From Alkalispirillum mobile (GTDB taxonomy: Bacteria; Pseudomonadota; Gammaproteobacteria; Nitrococcales; Halorhodospiraceae), in the NCBI RefSeq assembly GCF_003664325.1, contig NZ_RCDA01000001.1:1614866-1678865 (forward strand): a stretch of DNA of 64,000 bases, in the 5' to 3' direction. The notes below the pieces were generated by a model. That model ran no database searches and had not been told where the DNA came from. It saw only the letters and a program-made list of their open reading frames with translations. A program made the translations under genes and the position numbers. Numbering within the stretch: position 1 is the first letter of the stretch; every line of letters begins with the position of its first letter. Of the stretch, positions 35,800-44,687 are shown in pieces.

Positions 35800-38700
35800 A
35801 TGAGCCTGGATGACAGCAGAACGCGACCCTGGCTCAGGGGCAGTCTCCACACTGGTTCGGCAGCCGAGCCTAGTGAGGTTTCGCAGCGTGCGGTCCCAAC
35901 CCGAGAGGTCCCGCTGCCCTTCACCACCATGGATGTCGACCACACGGTACCCGGGCGGTTTGAGCGCGTCGCCCAACGATTCGGAGATCGGCTGGCTGTC
36001 CGCTCACCAACCACCCAGTGGACCTATGCACAGTTAGAACAGCGGGCCAACGGCATTGCCCAAGCGATATACGCCGCTTGTCCTGAACCCGGGACTCGTG
36101 TGGGGCTGCTGTTCCCCCATGATGCCCCCATGGTTGCTGCCATGCTCGGGGCTTTGAAGGCCGGTGCCACCTACGTCCCCCTTGACCCCGCACTACCCAG
36201 TGAGCGGCTGCAATTCATGCTCGCGGACTCGGAGGCGAGTCTGCTGCTAACGGATGGCGACAATGCCACACTGGCTGCATCGCTGGCACAAGAGAGCCAA
36301 CGTGTCATCAAAACGGATGACCTCGACAACAGTGCCCCACTGACCAGCACCGTAGGGCCGGATGATTACGCTTACATCCTCTACACCTCCGGCTCCACCG
36401 GTCAGCCCAAGGGGATTCTTCAGAGTCATCGTAATTTGCTCCACCATATCCGGGTCTGGACCGAGGCGCTCGACATCACACACCGAGACCGCATGAGCCT
36501 GGCGTCCGCCTTCACCTGGGATTCCTCGCTACAGGACGCCTACGGCGCACTCCTGAACGGTGCCACCTCCTATATATTCGACGTCCGCGATCAGGGCTTT
36601 GATCGCCTGGCTGATCTGGTGGTGGCGGAACGACTCACCATTTGCCACCTGGCGGTCCCGGTGTATCGGAACCTGATGCGGGTATTGGCCAGGCGCCAGG
36701 AACGGCCTGCAGTCCGGGCCATGGCCCTGGGCGCGGACATGGTGCATCAGGCCGACATGGATGCGTTCCGTGAGTGGTTCCCGGATGAAGCCATCCTGGT
36801 AAATGCCTACGGCGCCACGGAATCCACCACGGGCACCATTTACCGAATCGACAAGACAACACAAGTGCCCTGTTATCCGCTCCCCATCGGTACGCCAGTA
36901 GACAATACGGCGGTGACCTTGGTGGGCGACGATGGGCACCCTGTCGACCCGGGCGATACGGGCGAGATCACCCTGACCAGTCGCCACGTAGCCCTCGGTT
37001 ACTTGAACAAGCCTGAGCTGACAGCGGAAAAGTTTCAGCGGCATGAAGATGTCCCCCACGTCCGGACCTACCGGACCGGCGACCTGGGCCGGCAATTGCC
37101 CGACGGCAACCTGATATTGCTCGGTCGCCGCGACAACCAAGTCAAGGTGCGTGGCATCCGCGTGGACCTGGGCGAGGTGGAATCCGCGCTCGTACAGCAC
37201 CCTGACATTCAAGAGGCCATCGTGCTGGATGTGGCCCACCCCAGCGGGGATAAACGACTGGTCGGGTATATTGTGCCGCGCGCGAATAAAGCACCGGCAA
37301 CGGAGCAAGTGCGCGCATTTCTCGGCGAGCGCCTGCCCGAGTACATGCTGCCATCCTCGCTCATCGTCCTGGAGGCGATGCCGCTTACCCCGAACGGCAA
37401 GATTGATCGCAAGGCCATGCCAGCACCAGACTGGCGTGCACGCAATCTGGACACCCCCTACCTGGCGCCCAGAGACACCCAGGAGGCCTTATTGGCCGAG
37501 GTCTTTTCTGAGGTGCTGGGGGTCGAGCCCATCGGGGTGAACGATAATTTCTTCGCGTTGGGTGGGGACTCCATACAAGCGCTGAACATTGTGCTGACCG
37601 CGGAGGCACGGGGGCTGCGAATCACACCGCATCAGGTCTTCTCGCACCCCACCGTGGCACAACTGGCTTACCTCGATCGCGAAACGCCCAGGCCTGACGA
37701 GGCTGGCCCCACCCAAGGCAGGGCTGCCAATGACCAATTGGCACAATGGAATGCGTTGCGCCAGCGGCTACCGGAGCCGGACCAGGTGGATCAGGTCTAC
37801 CCCCTATCGCCCACGCAGAAGGGGATCTATTTCCAATGCCTGATGGCGCGTAAAGATAGCGGCATCTACAAAGAGCAGACCCGGCTCACGTTAAGCGGGC
37901 AACTGGACCCGGACCTTTTTGCGGCGGCGTGGGATCACCTGATTGCCTGCCATGCGGTATTGCGTACCGCCTTTGTACGTCGGGGCCTGGGGCAGCCTCA
38001 CCAGGTCGTCCAACATCAGGCACCGGTGCCGCTGGAGATCAGAGACTGGCGTGAGCGTTCCGCATCGGAAGAGGAAACTGCCCTGAAGCGATTAGAAGCC
38101 GAAGAGATCCGCCAAGGGTTCAAGCTGGGACAGGCCCCGCTGATGCGATTGGTCCTGGTGCGCACCGGAGCACACCGGCATGAGCTGATCTGGACCTATC
38201 ACCACATCATCCTTGATGGTTGGTCGGAGAGCTTACTGATTCAGGATCTCTTGGGAACTTACGATGCCTTGCACCAGGGGCGAGAGCCCAATCTGCCGGC
38301 GCGCGCGCCCTACCGGGATTTTATCCAATGGGTCCACAACCGGTCGCCCGGAGAAGGGCCTGAGACCTTCTGGAAAGACCTGCTGAGAGGGTTCAAGCAG
38401 CCAGCCACCATGCTGGCAGAGGCCATTGACCAAAGCTCGAACGACCCCATAGACGATTTCGCGACCGCCACCATCGACCTGGACGGCCAGGCGCTGGATG
38501 GCGTCAGCCGGCAATTCCGGGTCTCCGTTAGTACCCTGATGCAGGGCATTTGGGCTGCTGTTTTGGCCCAGGCCTGCAACACCGACGATGTGGTCTACGG
38601 CACCATAGCCTCCGGCCGCGAGCAGGGGCCGAAGGGCATCGCCGACATGATCGGCCTCACCGTGAACACCCTGCCCATGCGCGTGCGGCTCACCCGCTAT

Positions 38701-39168
38701 GCCGATATCAGCGATTGGCTGCAAGACCTACAGCGGGGACTGCTCGAGGTGCGTCAGCATGCCACCAGTGACCTAGGTGACATAGAGCGTCTCAGTGAAG
38801 TCTCCTCTGACCGGCTGCCCTTGTTCGAATCGACCTTCGTCTACCTGAACCTCCCGGGTATCCCCCAGGATGGGCAAGGAGCGCTAACCATCGAGCAGCG
38901 AGCGTACCGAAGCGTCCCCCATTTCCCGCTGACGCTCTTTGTGGAGCCGGGCAACCGCCTGCGCATCCGCGCCGCCTATCGCCAGGATGCGTTCAGCCGC
39001 GCCTACATTGAGGCCCTGCTTAACGCGGTCCAGGCCCTGTCGTCCGAGATCACCCAGGGCAGTCCACGGCGTTTGGAGGACTGGATGCCAGCCGCCTACC
39101 GTGCGCTAAGCAACTCGTACAAGGCGGGCAGGTTCGCCGTCCCCGGATCATGGCCGGTAAACAGATGA
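35800..39168 (+). CDS. Nonribosomal peptide synthetase, A-T-C domain order
   Basis: A 1122-residue single-module synthetase. Adenylation domain, about residues 45-550: A3 YTSGSTGQPKG (195-205), A5 NAYGATESTTG, A7/A8 YRTGDLGRQ and GRRDNQVKVRG, and A10 NGKIDR with Lys534. The A4 region reads WDSSLQDAY, which keeps the Asp that binds the alpha-amino group, so an amino acid is the likely substrate. Carrier domain: LGGDSIQ with Ser591 as pantetheine site. Condensation domain, about 645-1100: YHHIILDGWS with catalytic His802. No thioesterase or reductase is present. The module therefore ends in a condensation domain, which could pass the aminoacyl group to a free amine or amino sugar. It ends the operon and overlaps the convergent aroE-like gene by 73 bases. 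Confidence 0.95.
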   Translation: MSLDDSRTRPWLRGSLHTGSAAEPSEVSQRAVPTREVPLPFTTMDVDHTVPGRFERVAQRFGDRLAVRSPTTQWTYAQLEQRANGIAQAIYAACPEPGTRVGLLFPHDAPMVAAMLGALKAGATYVPLDPALPSERLQFMLADSEASLLLTDGDNATLAASLAQESQRVIKTDDLDNSAPLTSTVGPDDYAYILYTSGSTGQPKGILQSHRNLLHHIRVWTEALDITHRDRMSLASAFTWDSSLQDAYGALLNGATSYIFDVRDQGFDRLADLVVAERLTICHLAVPVYRNLMRVLARRQERPAVRAMALGADMVHQADMDAFREWFPDEAILVNAYGATESTTGTIYRIDKTTQVPCYPLPIGTPVDNTAVTLVGDDGHPVDPGDTGEITLTSRHVALGYLNKPELTAEKFQRHEDVPHVRTYRTGDLGRQLPDGNLILLGRRDNQVKVRGIRVDLGEVESALVQHPDIQEAIVLDVAHPSGDKRLVGYIVPRANKAPATEQVRAFLGERLPEYMLPSSLIVLEAMPLTPNGKIDRKAMPAPDWRARNLDTPYLAPRDTQEALLAEVFSEVLGVEPIGVNDNFFALGGDSIQALNIVLTAEARGLRITPHQVFSHPTVAQLAYLDRETPRPDEAGPTQGRAANDQLAQWNALRQRLPEPDQVDQVYPLSPTQKGIYFQCLMARKDSGIYKEQTRLTLSGQLDPDLFAAAWDHLIACHAVLRTAFVRRGLGQPHQVVQHQAPVPLEIRDWRERSASEEETALKRLEAEEIRQGFKLGQAPLMRLVLVRTGAHRHELIWTYHHIILDGWSESLLIQDLLGTYDALHQGREPNLPARAPYRDFIQWVHNRSPGEGPETFWKDLLRGFKQPATMLAEAIDQSSNDPIDDFATATIDLDGQALDGVSRQFRVSVSTLMQGIWAAVLAQACNTDDVVYGTIASGREQGPKGIADMIGLTVNTLPMRVRLTRYADISDWLQDLQRGLLEVRQHATSDLGDIERLSEVSSDRLPLFESTFVYLNLPGIPQDGQGALTIEQRAYRSVPHFPLTLFVEPGNRLRIRAAYRQDAFSRAYIEALLNAVQALSSEITQGSPRRLEDWMPAAYRALSNSYKAGRFAVPGSWPVNR

Positions 39169-39965
39169 AAGGCCGCCTCGCCCTGGTAGATCAGCATCCA
39201 AAGGCCGGAACAGGTCTGGGCACCCGCTTTCGAACAGGTAGCCAGCAGCCGTGTCAAGCGGGGACTGTAGACCGCATCCAGTACGTGAAGGGTTTGCATG
39301 GGGCGAGCCTGAGCGAGCGCCTGGATAATGGATTCTGGCACGGCTGTCGTCTTTTCTCTCGGGCTCATGCCCAACGGTGTGGCATTGACCAGGAAATCAG
39401 CTGCGTGCAACCGATCCAGCAGAACGGACTCGGTTAATTGCTCAACCCGGAGGTGCGGCGCGCAGCTTGGCGATAGTGCCTGGCTGAAGCCATCAATCTC
39501 CTCCGCCACCGGCGTGAGCACATCCACCTCTGCACCACGCAAACAAACCGCATGGGCGATGGCCCGCGCAGCACCACCCGCCCCCAGAATGACAATCCGA
39601 TCACCCTTGACCACCTTACGAAGCCGGGCGTCCATCGCTGCGACCGCCCCCAGTCCGTCGGTGTTATAGCCAATGAACCCACGTTCAGGATCCATCACCA
39701 CCGTGTTCGCTGCACCCACCACCGCAGCCGAGGCATCCACCTGGTGCAGGTACTGAACAACATCGACTTTGTACGGCAGCGTTACGTTGGCCCCTACACC
39801 GCCAAGTGTCTGCAGGGCCTCGAGATATTGCGGCAACCGCGCAGCCTCGGGAACTTCGACCTTGATATACCCCAACTCAAGCCCTGCCGCCCGAGCCATT
39901 TCACCATGAATCACCGGTGACAGGCTATGGCCGACCGGCTTACCAAAAAGGGCGCAAATCACCAT
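39096..39965 (-). CDS. Shikimate dehydrogenase-like oxidoreductase
   Basis: A 289-residue protein of the AroE family. Substrate-site residues match the canonical set: Ser14 and Ser16 in GHSLSP, Lys66 in NVTLPYK, Asn87 in GAANTVV and Asp103 in YNTDGLG. The NADP-binding loop is ILGAGGAARA (about 125-134). It should reduce 3-dehydroshikimate or a similar cyclic polyol ketone. An exopolysaccharide locus is an unusual place for housekeeping aroE, so a paralogue for a quinate-like or cyclitol group is possible. It follows the SDR gene by 10 bases on the minus strand, and its last 24 codons overlap the NRPS gene. ATG 39965 gives the standard N-terminus. Confidence 0.9.
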   Translation of the reverse strand: MVICALFGKPVGHSLSPVIHGEMARAAGLELGYIKVEVPEAARLPQYLEALQTLGGVGANVTLPYKVDVVQYLHQVDASAAVVGAANTVVMDPERGFIGYNTDGLGAVAAMDARLRKVVKGDRIVILGAGGAARAIAHAVCLRGAEVDVLTPVAEEIDGFSQALSPSCAPHLRVEQLTESVLLDRLHAADFLVNATPLGMSPREKTTAVPESIIQALAQARPMQTLHVLDAVYSPRLTRLLATCSKAGAQTCSGLWMLIYQGEAAFHLFTGHDPGTANLPALYELLSAR

Positions 39966-39975
39966 GGCGGACCGG

Positions 39976-40809
39976 TCATTCACCTGGCTTCTTGAACCGA
40001 CAACCAATAACCGTCTGGTCGAAGTCCATAACCGAACCGGTGACCACCCCAGACTCCTCGGACCCCAAAAACGCAATGGCATTCGCTACATCCATAGGCT
40101 CGATGAGGCGCCCGAATGGCTGCAACGGTGCGGCCTCCTCTAACCAATTGGGGTCCCGATGATGAAAACTCTGCTGGACGGCGTGTTCGTTTGGCGTATT
40201 CAACCAACCTATATTCAACCCATTAACCCTGATGCGATCTTCAATTAGACCAAATGCCAGGTTTTTGGTCAGGGTTTGCAAGGCACCCTTTGACGAGGCG
40301 TATGGCACCAGGAAAGGTTGCCCCCCATGCGCGGAGATGGAGATCACGTTAACGATCCAGCCACGAGCGGAGGCATCATCCAGAGGATTTCGACGCATCC
40401 ACTTTACGGCCTCCTGAATCATGAAGAAGGGACCGCGCACGTTCGTTGCGAAGATACGATCCCAGATCTCAGGTGTGGTATCGTCTATCCACCCTCGCTC
40501 GGTCGTGCCTGCACAGCTGGCAAACACATCGATACGCCCAAACTGCTCTCCCGCTTCACGGACAAAGTGCGCACACTCTTCAGGCTTCGATATATCAGTC
40601 GGCACATATAGCGCGGGACATCCAGTTTCTTGCTTGATCGACGAAGCGACGCTCTCTCCATTCTGGACATTGCGGCCACACAAGGCCACGCCTGCGGCGC
40701 CCCGCTGGGCAAAAAGCCGAGCCGTTGCTTCGCCTAGCCCCTGCGTTCCCCCGGTGACCACACACACTCGGCCCTTAAACTGCTGTGAGTATTGATTAAC
40801 GCTGTGCAT
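39976..40809 (-). CDS. Short-chain dehydrogenase/reductase
   Basis: A 277-residue classical SDR. TGGTQGLGEA (residues 19-28) is the cofactor loop; DVFASCAG is the NNAG-like block; a serine in ISISAHGG, Tyr170 and Lys174 in YASSK form the catalytic set; RVNGLNIGW follows. The acidic/basic pattern after the glycine loop (CGRNVQN) suggests NADP. Adjacent and co-directional with the shikimate-dehydrogenase-like gene, it probably acts in the same route on a hydroxylated ring or sugar. A sigma-70-like promoter candidate lies about 115 bases upstream. Substrate unknown. Confidence 0.9.
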   Translation of the reverse strand: MHSVNQYSQQFKGRVCVVTGGTQGLGEATARLFAQRGAAGVALCGRNVQNGESVASSIKQETGCPALYVPTDISKPEECAHFVREAGEQFGRIDVFASCAGTTERGWIDDTTPEIWDRIFATNVRGPFFMIQEAVKWMRRNPLDDASARGWIVNVISISAHGGQPFLVPYASSKGALQTLTKNLAFGLIEDRIRVNGLNIGWLNTPNEHAVQQSFHHRDPNWLEEAAPLQPFGRLIEPMDVANAIAFLGSEESGVVTGSVMDFDQTVIGCRFKKPGE

Positions 40810-41108
40810 TAACTACCTCATCTGGGTTCAATCGTGGGAAAACCGCATCGACTGGAGCATGATCACGTTGCTGATGAAATGAACAAGTTTCAAAACCTTT
40901 CTCCGGAAGACCTTTCGTAGAAAAAGTAGCCCCCCCTATTAATTTCGTCAAGAAAAATTGACAAAACCATCCAGCGGTCACTGTATTTCCAACAGTCACC
41001 CCTGGGTCACAGACATCAAATGGCCACGAACCAATGCCCCGACCAAGCGCAGTCACCGTTTTAGCTAGAGTCATTGAGGAGGTGATTGCCTAACACCCTA
41101 TCAGCCAC
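40810..41108. other. Intergenic region between SDR and GT2 genes
   Basis: This 299-base stretch is clearly more AT-rich than the genes to its left and marks the edge of the low-GC segment. A frame of 92 codons crosses it on the minus strand, but it has no recognisable domain and overlaps the SDR start, so I do not call a gene. It contains the promoter candidate listed separately. Confidence 0.5.
40923..40951 (-). promoter_or_regulatory. Candidate sigma-70 promoter for the SDR/aroE pair
   Basis: On the minus strand TTGACG (40951-40946) is followed after exactly 17 bases by TACTTT (40928-40923). The -35 box matches the consensus well and the -10 box poorly. The surrounding AT-richness makes chance matches more likely. 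It would give a leader of roughly 110 bases before the SDR start at 40809. Confidence 0.3.
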
Positions 41109-42119
41109 TCAGAGCGAGCCCCCTTTGGACCCGAAACGCCGCCATGCTAATTGAACCGCCTTAAACACGATGTTCCTAATAGCCATTGGATCACTTGCCA
41201 ACGTCTCTTTGACAAGTAACCAGTTAACCTCCTTCTTATGCAAGATGAGGTGCAGCAGTGTGGCCGCAAAAGCCATTCGAGATTGCCCCTGCCTCCCTGC
41301 AAGGTAACGACGCTGCTCCTGAGTCAGCCGTAGTTCTTCCAACAGCATTCTAGACAACCTGACATAATTAGAAGTTAGCCTCAGAGACTCTGGTGTACCC
41401 CATTCCGCTTTATCAAAAATATTCACGCCTTCGCCTTCTTCCACATAAATTTTCGGCGAAAAAGCAACAGCATTTAAATCCTTAGCCAAAACCAATTTAA
41501 ACAGCCTATCCTCTCCCTGAAATAGGCCAGAATGGAACCGGAGACTTGAAAAACGATCCATTCGATATGCAATTGCGCCAGACCCAATCAAATTGGTCCG
41601 ACGAACCATAAGATCAAAGAAATCTCCACAGAACTCATAAATTTCAAGCGCCCTATCTATGGGGACATGATGCTCTGGGTATATGTTGGAAGCGGAATCC
41701 TCACTCCATTCAAAGCGTGTGCCGCTACGTGCACCACGCCGTGCATTGCCGATGAATAGATCGTAGCCCTGTGCCAATGCGAAGTATGCATCCTCGAGAA
41801 AAGGGCCAATCCATTGATCGTCGGAGTCTAAAAAGGTCACATAGGGCGCATCGGTACAGACGTAATCAAGGGCGGTGTTACGGGCAGCGGCGGGGCCGGC
41901 ATTCGCCTGCTGGAGGATCTCCACCGCCCCATTGCTCGCTTCCACCAGGTCTCCAATATCATCCCTTGCAGGCAGAGGGGACTCGTCATCAACGACGACT
42001 ACCCTGATTGGAAGATGCGCACCACGGTCCAGCACAGACGTTACGGCGCGGCGAAGCAGGCCATGCTCTCGCTGGTAATAGGGGATGATGACGACAATAC
42101 TTGGAGCGTGATGCGTCAT
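41109..42119 (-). CDS. GT2 glycosyltransferase
   Basis: A 336-residue inverting GT2 enzyme: PSIVVIIPYYQREHGLLRRAV at the N-terminus, VVVVDDESPLPAR (nucleotide-binding Asp), ILQQANAGPAAARNTALDYV and FLDSDDQW with the DxD-type metal site. The C-terminal third is helical, with basic residues, and may bind membrane. The 3' part is AT-richer than the 5' part. It stands alone on the minus strand, divergent from the pyruvyltransferase gene, and is likely to add a sugar to the repeat unit or a side branch. Confidence 0.92.
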   Translation of the reverse strand: MTHHAPSIVVIIPYYQREHGLLRRAVTSVLDRGAHLPIRVVVVDDESPLPARDDIGDLVEASNGAVEILQQANAGPAAARNTALDYVCTDAPYVTFLDSDDQWIGPFLEDAYFALAQGYDLFIGNARRGARSGTRFEWSEDSASNIYPEHHVPIDRALEIYEFCGDFFDLMVRRTNLIGSGAIAYRMDRFSSLRFHSGLFQGEDRLFKLVLAKDLNAVAFSPKIYVEEGEGVNIFDKAEWGTPESLRLTSNYVRLSRMLLEELRLTQEQRRYLAGRQGQSRMAFAATLLHLILHKKEVNWLLVKETLASDPMAIRNIVFKAVQLAWRRFGSKGGSL

Positions 42120-42181
42120 TGGACACTACCGACCTCGGCGGAGGGCTGCCAAGCGAATCTGCCTTCAGCATAGGACTTCTT

Positions 42182-43012
42182 ATGTACCTTTACTGCTATC
42201 GCAAGCGTCCCAATTTCGGCGATGCGCTCAATGACTACCTTTGGCCGCGGTTCATCGATGCGCCCTTGGAGCCAACACCTTCCCACGATGAAGTGTTTGT
42301 CGGCATTGGGACCATTCTGAACGAGCGGCTGCCCACGGCGCGACGCCTGCACATCTTCGGGAGCGGACTGGGGTACGGCGAGGTGGCCCCTAGCGCGCGA
42401 GACAACTGGCACGTGCACTTCGTCAGAGGCCCGCATACAGCCCAGGCCCTGGGGCTCGACCCACAACAAGCGATCACAGACCCGGCCATACTGCTGCATC
42501 GCACCGAGGATGTGAGCCCGCGGAAAGATATCCATTGTGCCTTCATGCCTCATCACGGTATCCACTCACCTCGATTGGAACGGCTAGTGCAGGACGCGGA
42601 CGTGCATTACATCAATCCAGAAGCGCCCTGCACTGAGGTTATAGACCAGCTGATGCGCTCCCGCCGTCTAATCTGCTCGGCGATGCACGGCGCCATCGCT
42701 GCCGAGGCCCTGCGGGTACCTTGGCTACCGGTGATCACACACCATGAGATTTTGCTGTCCAAGTGGCACGACTGGGCGGCGTCCATGAATCAAGCCCTGT
42801 CTTTCTACCGGTTGCCAACCATATGGGCGAAAGCCAAACCTACCCTTTCAGGACGCCTTGTTGCCGGCACCAAAACAGTCCTGTTCCGCAAAAGACTGGC
42901 ATCGCTGGCCAAGGGTCGCGGCTTTCAACTCGGGTCGGATAGAGTCCTGCTTGATCGACTCACTCGAATTGAGGAGCGCATCGACCGGTTCAACCAGAAT
43001 ATTCTCTCTTAG
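42182..43012 (+). CDS. Polysaccharide pyruvyl transferase-family protein
   Basis: A 276-residue protein of the CsaB/PssM-like family. It begins MYLYCYRKRPNFGDALNDYLW, which carries the NFGD motif, followed by VGIGTILNERL and the GSG block HIFGSGLGYGEV, then FVRGPHTAQALG and SAMHGAIAAEALRVPWLPV, the conserved H-G-x(n)-E-A nucleotide-site region. It should add a pyruvate ketal from PEP to a sugar. The ATG at 42182 has AGGA 7 bases upstream; an in-frame ATG at 42101 would overlap the divergent GT2 gene and add an unrelated leader. A single-gene unit as far as can be seen. Confidence 0.88.
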   Translation: MYLYCYRKRPNFGDALNDYLWPRFIDAPLEPTPSHDEVFVGIGTILNERLPTARRLHIFGSGLGYGEVAPSARDNWHVHFVRGPHTAQALGLDPQQAITDPAILLHRTEDVSPRKDIHCAFMPHHGIHSPRLERLVQDADVHYINPEAPCTEVIDQLMRSRRLICSAMHGAIAAEALRVPWLPVITHHEILLSKWHDWAASMNQALSFYRLPTIWAKAKPTLSGRLVAGTKTVLFRKRLASLAKGRGFQLGSDRVLLDRLTRIEERIDRFNQNILS

Positions 43013-43142
43013 GAAAAACTGAACAACTCATGATAATGAGAAGGGAAGTACGAAAACACATCGCCCGGCGATGGACACGTCATAAATATGCTCCCGACTC
43101 CTGAACATGCGCTTTCAACTTAGACCATTATTATTTAATGTT

Positions 43143-44687
43143 TCACCGCATGATAGCTCGCTCTATTTCTAGCCCATGAATCAACGGATGAAGATACCAT
43201 ATTTTTGGGCTCTTTTTCCTCATCGCATCTCGACATAACATCGCCAGAAACCTACCTTTTTTTACAATGCATGACTGGTACTTTTGGTTCTTTAATAAGT
43301 ACCAAATCGCCTCAACTGCTGACCTCCTATAAAATCTGGACTGTACATGTTCGCTAGGCTTTTTTGCTGCATGGTACTCGAATGGTATATTCCTATACTC
43401 TGGATAATATCGATGGATTACCGCGTCATGCAACCTTTTTCCAGATGTGTAAGAAGGATCAACATTTACTAGAAAATCAAAAAGATCGTGATCCAGGAAA
43501 GGACAATAAACGGTTGCCACGGAGCGATGGATACCAAATGGCAGGAGGGCAATGCCGCGCCGAGTAAGATTCCAGAAAAAGAAGGATGAAATTGGGTCAG
43601 CAAAGCCCAAGTGCCTTTTTAGTTCCTCTGAAACCTTAGCAATTGCCAGATCCCTTGTCGCACGTTTATTGAAAGAATCCTGAAAGCAGGACTGTATGAA
43701 CGGCTCTCTATTGTTTTCGTCCAATAGGCGCTTCGCAAGTTCTATCATCTTTCCAGTTCTAGCAAGGCGAAGCTTCTCTTCAGTGGTCCGAAGCCCACTT
43801 GACAGAATGTCTCCGGCAAGTCCGTCGTAAGTGCACGACACCTGCTTGCTGGCCAGATAAGCAGCCAAGGGAATGAGCCAAGCATGGCTGCTACTGCATA
43901 GCTCCGTCAGTGTAATATCCTTCATGGTCGCTGCGAAGTGAGAGGCAGGGTAGCTGACCCTGTCATGTGGAATATTGACCGCTTCTGCCACCCAGCTGGC
44001 GAGACGTGTATCTTCGTCGTCTATAGATGGTTGGCCGTGCACAGTCACGGTCCGAGTTGGTGGGCACCCTTGGGCAGACAGTTCGAGAAGGATATGCCGA
44101 GAGTCGCGCCCACCGCTTAGTGGCAATACCACATTATTCGTATTAGGGAGGCGACGAGAGATAGCTTGACTGAAAAGCTCTGCGTAGCGATCTACAATTT
44201 GATCAAACTCCATGGAGACTGGCTTTGGAGTTGGCCTCGCGCGCTCATCGGTTTGCAGAGTTAGTTTGCCTCTACACCACGTTAACCGGGAGCTCGGCGG
44301 AAGGATCTTTAAATCTCGAAATGGCGTATCATCAGACAGGAAAAAACCGAGGCGAAAATAAACAGATAGGGCACCATAATCCAGTTCTGCTGCCCCTCCT
44401 AACTCAAGCACCTTTGTAATGGATGGAGACAGTATTAGGCTGCGCCCTTTAGCGGCATAAAACAGAGGGTAAATCCCGTATCGGTCATTCCGTACAGTGA
44501 GATTCTCTCCATCCCATCCCCATTCAGCAAATATACCGTCCTCTGGTAAGCCACTACCGCTATTTGAATTAATCTTGTGACCTAGCGCGCACCGCGGGGC
44601 CCCGGATTGCACAATAGAGGACCCCTTCATATCTACTGCGATGAAAGGCCTCTCACCATCAGTTAGCGATTCGATATTTGGCGTCAC
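43143..44687 (-). CDS. Asparagine synthase-like protein lacking the glutaminase nucleophile
   Basis: A 514-residue AsnB homologue. The PP-loop LPLSGGRDSRHIL (residues 188-200) and DGLAGDILSSG are intact, so AMP-forming chemistry on a carboxylate is possible. The N-terminal region keeps the fold pattern (NDRYGIYPLFYA) but has no N-terminal Cys: it starts MTPNIES, from a GTG directly after an in-frame stop. It resembles beta-lactam-synthetase- or lasso-cyclase-type AsnB relatives, which use an internal amine rather than glutamine. Base composition is much more AT-rich than the core operon, a sign of transfer. Upstream on the same strand, after 190 bases, is the three-propeller protein gene. Confidence 0.85.
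   Translation of the reverse strand: MTPNIESLTDGERPFIAVDMKGSSIVQSGAPRCALGHKINSNSGSGLPEDGIFAEWGWDGENLTVRNDRYGIYPLFYAAKGRSLILSPSITKVLELGGAAELDYGALSVYFRLGFFLSDDTPFRDLKILPPSSRLTWCRGKLTLQTDERARPTPKPVSMEFDQIVDRYAELFSQAISRRLPNTNNVVLPLSGGRDSRHILLELSAQGCPPTRTVTVHGQPSIDDEDTRLASWVAEAVNIPHDRVSYPASHFAATMKDITLTELCSSSHAWLIPLAAYLASKQVSCTYDGLAGDILSSGLRTTEEKLRLARTGKMIELAKRLLDENNREPFIQSCFQDSFNKRATRDLAIAKVSEELKRHLGFADPISSFFFWNLTRRGIALLPFGIHRSVATVYCPFLDHDLFDFLVNVDPSYTSGKRLHDAVIHRYYPEYRNIPFEYHAAKKPSEHVQSRFYRRSAVEAIWYLLKNQKYQSCIVKKGRFLAMLCRDAMRKKSPKIWYLHPLIHGLEIERAIMR

Noticed and set aside
35800-39168. The NRPS as part of a siderophore cluster
   Set aside because: No transporter, receptor, hydroxylase or second NRPS is nearby, and all neighbours are exopolysaccharide or XrtA-type genes.
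40796-41074. A 92-codon frame upstream of the SDR gene
   Set aside because: It overlaps the SDR start, has no ribosome binding site worth noting and no recognisable sequence.
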